This document shows, piece after piece, positions 57,950-64,000 of a stretch of DNA of 64,000 nucleotides. Origin of the DNA: Tetracentron sinense (taxonomy: Eukaryota; Streptophyta; Magnoliopsida; Trochodendrales; Trochodendraceae); assembly GCA_015143295.1 (NCBI GenBank), contig CM026554.1, forward strand, positions 30,951,531 through 31,015,530, given 5' to 3'. The notes below the pieces were generated by a model. That model worked only from the letters and a program-made list of their open reading frames with translations. It was not told where the DNA came from and searched no databases. How positions within the stretch are numbered: the first letter of the stretch is position 1; each line of letters opens with the position of its first letter. A program made the translations under genes and the position numbers.

Positions 57950-59970
57950 CATTCCAGTTATTAGTTAGACTTGGGGTTTATTCTTTTCTTATAAATACAC
58001 ACTTTGAGAATTTACAGAATTTTGATGAATGAAAAAAATATAGAGCTTTTGCTTTTTGGGTCTCTTGTGAAGCCATTGTGTAAATTGAGATCAATCCTTG
58101 GTGTGAAGCCAAGTTATCTTCTTCTCTTATCTCCTCCATTGTTATCTTCTGTTTTCTCCTTGAAAACCCTAACCAATCCAAACCGTAGCCACCAACCATT
58201 GCTGCCATAGTTGTCCCCTACCCTTTGGACAGATATGTTAAGTAGGACTTAGTTTTCTTGCCAACAAGAAAACAAGTTGAGGGATGTTCCATCAGTTTAA
58301 ACCCGATAACTGAAATATACAAGACCCAATTTGATTTTTCTCTTTTGAGAGGTACAAGGCACAATCTGTTGCAAAGGAATAAACTCAAACTCATGGAAAT
58401 GATTACTTTAAAACATTGTCGTCAGTGGCTAATTCAATTTAATTATTCTTATTGACAAGTAAACCAAGATGGGATCCCTTCCATCAATTTAATTATTGTT
58501 ATTGACAAGCAAACCAAGATGGGATCCCTTCCAACTAGATATAGAAAAGGCTTTTCTCCATGAATTTGCAAGGAAAAAGTTTACGTGGCTCTTCCTGGGT
58601 TTTCATCTCATGGCGAAAAGGAAATTACATAAAAAAAACAGGGGAAAAAAAACAAAATCAAAAAAAACCTTGACATAATCTAGCAGTTTACAATTTTAGT
58701 ATCAATATTGGATTTCGGGTTGCAAAGATGAAGTTGGCCACTCCTTATTAAACAGGAGAACGAACAAAGGGATGATTGTCTCAATTGTTTATGTCAAAGG
58801 ACAGCTTAATTCGAACAACCATCTCCACAAAGAATTTTGGGCATACATCGATATTTTCTTGGCATATCAGTTGTTAGGGAATGATCTTTTTAAAAGAAAC
58901 TATGCTATTAATCTTTTGAAAGAGTTTCCTGGTGCCAAGTCTATGACCATAATTCGTGTGTTGATCTTTGTCACAGTGTAGTCAAGGCATCGCCTAGGTT
59001 GTTTTGGATCACCACCGCCTAGGTGCCTCACTAGGCGGGCGTTTTTAGATCACCCTTTCATTTCCTCTCAAGTGTAAGCCTTTCTTATAACTTATTTACA
59101 TATAAATATCATTTAAATAAATGGTTCTATTTTCATTTACTTAAGATCAAGGTTATACCCCCTCACCCTTATAGCACCTTAGCGGTTACCTTAGGTCTGA
59201 CTACGTGTGTGTGTGTGTTAGGTGTTACATTACCTCTTACCAAAAAAAAAATATGAGGTTATACGCCCCATTTGAATTGAATAAAAATTATTCTAGGTCC
59301 AAATTCTTGAAAAATAAAAAGTCAACTTTCCAGTTTAAGAACAAAATTGATTTTTTAAGAATTAGGTCAAATTTCGACTTGCAAATGCTAAGGTAATTCT
59401 AAATCTTAAATTTTCATAAATTCCAATATGTCTAAACATTACTAAAACTCAAAAGACTGGTAAGAAAAGTCTCATACTTTAGTCTTCAATTCATCTACGG
59501 AGACAAAATAGTCAACTAACAATTCAGCAGAAAATGACTTACCTTCAAGCTTTACAAAGAATTTCTAAGCATATACTGGGTACCCTACATTATTGTCAAC
59601 CCTAGAATGTTTGAATTGTTGTGTATATATTAATATATATATATATAATTTATTATTTAATTATTTTTATCGGTTGAGCATTGCCTAGCCATGACTAATC
59701 GCCTAAATGCCTTGACTACACTGCTTTGTCAAAATTCTAATGGTTTAGGTACAATACAAGATTAAAGACCTGGTTATACAAGTAGTGATGAAAATTAGAG
59801 ATATTTTAGGCATTTTTAAATTATATTAAAGTTATTTAACATCGACAATTAAACTTAGTTTATTAACTTTTAGGGGAAAAGATTTCCTAGTGATGATTGA
59901 GCTATACGAGACAAGTCAGTTCGATAAGGTGACTAACACCTTTGGTGTTGATTCCTAAGAAGGTAGGCAT
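57950..59970 (+). mobile_element. Broken Ty1/Copia relic
   Basis: 57955-58215 looks like the end of an LTR and its leader (cttataaatac, then gaatgaaaaaaatatag), similar to 63060-63260. 58500-58980 has degraded Copia reverse transcriptase pieces, for example QLDIEKAFLHE and SIVYVKG. The element has many breaks and is split by a hAT element at 58974-59723. Gag, protease and integrase were not seen. Old, clearly dead. Confidence 0.6.
58974..59723. mobile_element. hAT-type element with perfect 8-bp TSD, 750 bp
   Basis: Ends CAGTGTAGTCAAGGCA and TGCCTTGACTACACTG, with perfect 8-bp target repeats CTTTGTCA (58966-58973 and 59724-59731). Subterminal cgcctagg blocks occur in both orientations. No transposase. 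A similar fragment lies near 62265-62320 (tagttgtcaaggcgatag) and at 13525-13565 (cgcctaggcaac). Confidence 0.92.
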
Positions 59971-60080
59971 TTATTAACTTTTAGGGGAAAAGATTTCCTA
60001 GTGATGATTGAGCTATACGAGACAAGTCAGTTCGATAAGGTGACTAACACCTTTGGTGTTGATCCCTAAGAAGGTAGGCG
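59859..60080 (+). repeat. Near-identical 111-bp tandem duplication
   Basis: The unit from tttattaacttttagggg to ctaagaaggtaggc is present at 59859-59969 and 59970-60080 with only one or two differences. This is a recent local duplication compared with the decayed LINE that follows. Confidence 0.95.
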
Positions 60081-60099
60081 TTTAGGACGTGAAGGAATA

Positions 60100-62105
60100 T
60101 CACTCAATCAGTCTTATGAGTAGTGTCTACAAAACCTAGTCCAAAGTCTTAGGTCTCAGTTGAAAGGGGTTATGGGGTCTATTACTTCTGCACAAGGGGC
60201 GTTTTTGGGGGACAAACAAGTTCTTGATGATATCTTAATAGCCATTGAGTGCATTGATGAGCAAATCAGATCAAAGGTACCTAGCATCCTATGTAAAGTC
60301 GATATGAAAAAGGCCTAAGATCGTGTCAATTGGAAGTTCCTAAATTATGTGTTGGGTCGCATGGGCTTTGAAGTTAAACGGAGGAGATGGATGAAAGAAT
60401 GTATCTCAACTGTTTCAATACCTATTCTCCTTAACGGCATCCCAATAGGATACTTTACAAGCTCTAGAGGCCTGAGACAAAGAGATCCTCTATCGCTGTA
60501 ACAATTCATTCCAGTGTCAGAGGCATTAAGTAGGATGTTGTCTAGAGCGGACAAGGTTACATTTCAAGGTTTCACGTTGGTAGGGAGGTTTTGAGGGTAT
60601 TTCATCTTCAGTTCCCCGACGACACCCTAATCTTTTGTGAGGCCTCATGTCGCTAATTGGACTTGAGATGCTTATTTAGGTGTTTTAAAGTTGTTTCTAG
60701 TCTAGAGGTCAACCTGGATTAGAGTGAGATTGTGTCTGTCGGAGAGATGCCGAACTTGGAGGAACTTGCCGCGTGTTGAGGTTGCAAGGTGGAATCCCTT
60801 CCTTTTGTGTACCTAGGAATGCCATTGGGGTCTTAATTCAAGTCCAAGGAGAGGCATGATCCACGGTAATTGAGAGATTTGATCGCAGATTAACCAATGG
60901 AAATCCACATTTCTATCTAAAGGGGAAAAGTGACACTCATCAAAAGCACTCTTAGGAGTCTTCCAACATATTTTATGTCCTCTTTGACTATCCCGTGTTC
61001 AATTGCATCCAAAGTAGAGCGCCTGCAACGTGATTTTATGTGGAATGAGAAATGGATCAAAGGCAACTACAACTTAGTATCGTGGGATCAAGTTTGTCGT
61101 CCAATTATGGATGGTAGTCTAAACTTTAATTCATTGGTCGAGGTCATCAGGGCTAATGGGAATTGAGATTTGGGAAAGAGGGGTAGTCTAGGGCATAAGG
61201 TGATAGAGGTCAAATACAAAACTACTTCTGGTTGGGTTCTGAGGGAGGTTAGTGGCCCAAATGAGGTGGGATTGTGGAAAGGCAATATGGTCGTGTCGAA
61301 TTGTCTGACTCCTTACACTAGGTTCAAGATAGACAATGCGTCTTAAATCAGTTTTTGGAATGACTTGTAGATCAGTTCGACAAGTTTGAAATATGTTTTT
61401 GGGAACATTTTTTCGTTCACAAGTGATACGAGGCCTCCGTAGTTGATTATTAAAAGGTGGGTGAGGGTGGGGTGGTCTAGTGTCCTAGGTTAAGACATAA
61501 TCTAAACGACTAGGAATTGCCCGAATTTTTTAACCTTATGCACCAACACTCTGCATGTCCTTATTGTCCAACGTTCAAGGATAGGAGGATTTGGTCTAGA
61601 GGCAACAATGGTCATTTTTCAGTGAGATCATTACTACAGTCTTTTGGCACCTTTATCTCGTCTCACTTTCCTTACAGGTGTGTGGAATCCAACAATTTAA
61701 TCCAAAGTATCTTTCTTTCTATGAACTGCGACTCTCAATAAGAATTTTACTTACGATCAATTAAAACATAGTGTGGAGGATGGCTAGTAGTTGTTTTTTG
61801 TGCCTTCGCTTGAGGATGACTAATCGTTGTTTTTTGTGTCTCCGCATGGCGGAGTCGGTGGATCATTTGTTACTACACTGTCCTGTTGCATTCAAAATTT
61901 AGGGTCACTTTCTCGTCTGGGAGAGGACTGGATCTTTCCTTCCTCCTTTTAGAACTTTTAATCGTGTTAGAGACTAGCATGTCAGGACAAAGCATTTGGG
62001 CAGTCCTACCAGGGGCCATCACGTGGTCCATTTGGAAGGAAAGAGATAAGAGTCTTCGAAGAAATGCCTTCTCAAGTTCTGTGCATTTGTTGCAGAATTA
62101 GACAT
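60100..62105 (+). mobile_element. Decayed L1-type LINE
   Basis: Reverse transcriptase pieces in order: FLGDKQVLDDILIAIECIDE, LCKVDMKKA, RVNWKFLNYVLGRMGFEVKR, SRGLRQRDPLS, ALSRMLSRAD, then a degraded PDDTLIFC where FADD is expected. Further on are LIKSTLRSLPTYFMSSLTIP (60939) and zinc-binding domain pieces (IWSRGNNGHFSVRSLL at 61590, MAESVDHLLLHCPVAFKI at 61848). Several stops and frame shifts interrupt it. The endonuclease part upstream is missing. Not functional. Confidence 0.87.
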
Positions 62106-64000
62106 TTGACCCTCTAATGTTAATGGTGTATGGCTCGTCATGGCGAGGCAGATGTGGTCAGCTTCTTAAATTTAGAAGCGCTCCTTTATGGTGAAAGAAT
62201 TTTTTAGCAAGGGCTTTACTTAGGGGATGTCCTATTGGTATTTGCACAGATAGTCTTGTTCATAGTTGTCAAGGCGATAGACCCCATGGACGCCTGAGGT
62301 GGTAGCCTAATGAACTTTTTACTGCAGACATCCCCCCAATATGAGATCTATGTATGATGCATTTCCTTGAATAAGGGGACCTGTAATTCATGTAAATTAT
62401 AAAATCTCTATTGTTAAGATACACTTCAATAGAAACATCATTGCAGACAATTCTAAGAACAATAAAAGGGGATTTCAAGTGTTAGAGATTAAAAAACGGA
62501 ATAAAAAAACAAAGTCTACAATGATTATCGAAAGGGGAAGAGAAAGAGATTATGAAGGATAAAGAATAGAAAGAAACAATAGTCTACAGTTACAAGTCGT
62601 AAAACAGCGGCAAGGAAGTCAATGAACCAAGGATCACCGGCGATGTGGTGGGGACTGAGACGGTAGATGGTAAAAACGCAGCTGCAGTGTAGTAGCCTGG
62701 TGGGATGGCGATAACAATGGCATTGTGGAGATAAGTTCTTGAAGCCTTGAAGCTTTGAACAACAGTCGAGAGAAAAACGAAGAGGAGAGGTAATGGGGAC
62801 ATCGGACCGTTAGATTTTGTTTATGATGGAGATCCATCATTGGATCACGACTTGGAGGACGATCAACCGTCGGATTAAGAGATGATGATTGAAGGGCCGA
62901 GATCAGGCCATAGATGGGCATGGGCAGCCATAGCCACCCATTTAGTTATTTAGATGTTTATTTTATCTAGTTTGTTTTTACTTTATTTTGTCTCTTGTAG
63001 TTAGTTTATTATGAGAAAACATAATAAGGGTAGTTTGGTATTTTTCTTTAAAAGTAGGGTTTTATTCTTTTGTTTATAAATACTATCTTTGGAGATTAGA
63101 AATACACAGAATTTTTATGAATGAAATATGAGAACTTTTGGGCTTTTAGAATCTCCTATGATAGATATGGTGTGATGTCATGGTGTGATGTCAATCTTAG
63201 AGTCATTCTAAGGTAATCTTCTCTATCTTTCTTCTCCTCTTTGTTTATCTTTTTATTTTCCTCCCAAAACCCTAGATCCCCACTCCCCTTGACTGTTACA
63301 GCAATTCCCTTGCTACTACAGCATTCCCCAGCCCTAATCCATTGAAGTTGCAGCCCCAGCAGTCCCTACAGCCCCCCATTACAGCCCTACACCCTGTCCC
63401 CTTTGTTGCCCAGATTTTATACAGCCTTTGGTTTGTCCCAGATCATTTCCAGCCAGCCTCCCCAGCTTTATCTCTACTTCCATAAACCTGTCCCAACAAC
63501 TGTCATCTTTCCATTATCTGTCCTAGTCCTCTTCCTATATTATCCAAACCCTAATTCAATTGTAAAACCCTAAAACAGCAAAAGCCCTAAACCCTAACCT
63601 ATATTTTGTGATTTCCTCTATTTATTGTTATTGGTTTGTGATCCTAGACTCATTAATATTAAACCCTAATTACATGCAAGTTACCTTAATAATTGTTGAG
63701 CCTGAGCTTGTTCTTGAAATCTTCGATTGACAATGAAATTCAATTGACTATTGTTTAAATCCCTAAGCTAGTGGAAGTTCCCACTTCTATTACGATCACT
63801 CAATTCATATTTGAATTTTCATTATTGCGAGATTGTGATTTGACCTAGGGTATTACTAATTCCCTTTTGGGCTTTCTTTATTGTAGTTGTGGAATCCTAA
63901 ATAATTTTATGATTTTCCTTATCACCACAATTCAATTTTGATCTCTCAACCATATCATCCTAGGTTTATTGCATTGTCCTGCATCAAAAAGAGAAAGAGA
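62106..64000. mobile_element. Unresolved repeat DNA with a Copia-type LTR-like part
   Basis: 62265-62320 resembles the end of the 58974-59723 hAT family. 62930-63260 has an LTR-like layout: tttataaatac, gaatgaaatatgagaac, then 'cttctcctct', close to 57955-58160. From 63270 a C/A-rich leader-like stretch with repeated 'tacag' and 'cagcc' runs to about 63500. gtgatgtcatggtgt is repeated near 63172. Ends were not fixed and no domain seen. Minus-strand open frames at 62590-62921 are unassigned. Confidence 0.3.

Noticed and set aside
62634-62921. 95-codon minus-strand open frame
   Set aside because: Serine/proline-rich with no family match, and it lies in LTR-like repeat DNA.

Overview
This is AT-rich nuclear DNA from a flowering plant. 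The evidence is a spliced plant-type CDC20 gene with GT-AG introns, several kinds of plant LTR retroelement, plant LINEs, a CACTA end, a Mutator-type MITE and many small hAT-type elements with 8-bp target duplications. The sequence alone does not place the species. It is a gene-poor, transposon-rich stretch around one clearly complete gene.

Layout. Positions 1-9928 and 19647-29748 are two direct copies of one ~10-kb segment, roughly 95% alike by eye. The segment is an unprocessed pseudogene of a calcineurin-like metallophosphoesterase, one exon of which was first duplicated in tandem. It then took three LTR insertions (gypsy-like, Copia-like, gypsy-like) that both copies share. Between the copies lie a Mutator-type MITE, a broken PIG-P-like gene, hAT and foldback MITEs, and CDC20 (14377-17259, five exons, 447 aa), followed by a SINE relic and a one-sided CACTA end. 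From 29.7 to 38 kb transposons are nested: a gypsy solo LTR, then a foldback MITE split by a 3-kb solo LTR, all within or beside a CCGAT-rich repeat. At 38.1-38.9 kb a LINE piece abuts a fragment of the splicing factor gene ISY1. From 39.7 to 45 kb there are hAT elements and a few exon-like stretches of an unrecognised minus-strand gene.

From 45.2 to 52.4 kb one long Copia-like LTR has been hit by a gypsy LTR, a 1.9-kb hAT element carrying minisatellites and an exon-like start, a 402-bp TRIM element and a 416-bp hAT MITE. A LINE follows at 52.4-54.4 kb (minus), then two well-spliced exons of BUD13 (minus, 55.9-56.3 kb), a broken Copia relic split by a 750-bp hAT element, another broken LINE (60.1-62.1 kb), and unassigned LTR-like DNA to the end.

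Only CDC20 looks like a complete working gene. Its product activates the anaphase-promoting complex, and three Myb3R-type AACGG cores upstream fit G2/M expression. The strongest unexplained pattern is a set of short palindromes (TTCGAA-like in some LTRs, GTCGAC-like in others) placed 20 or 21 bp apart, two helical turns, inside four different solo LTRs. I found no CRISPR array, rRNA gene, intact tRNA gene or bacterial-type system. Homology calls are from recall of protein families; no search was run.
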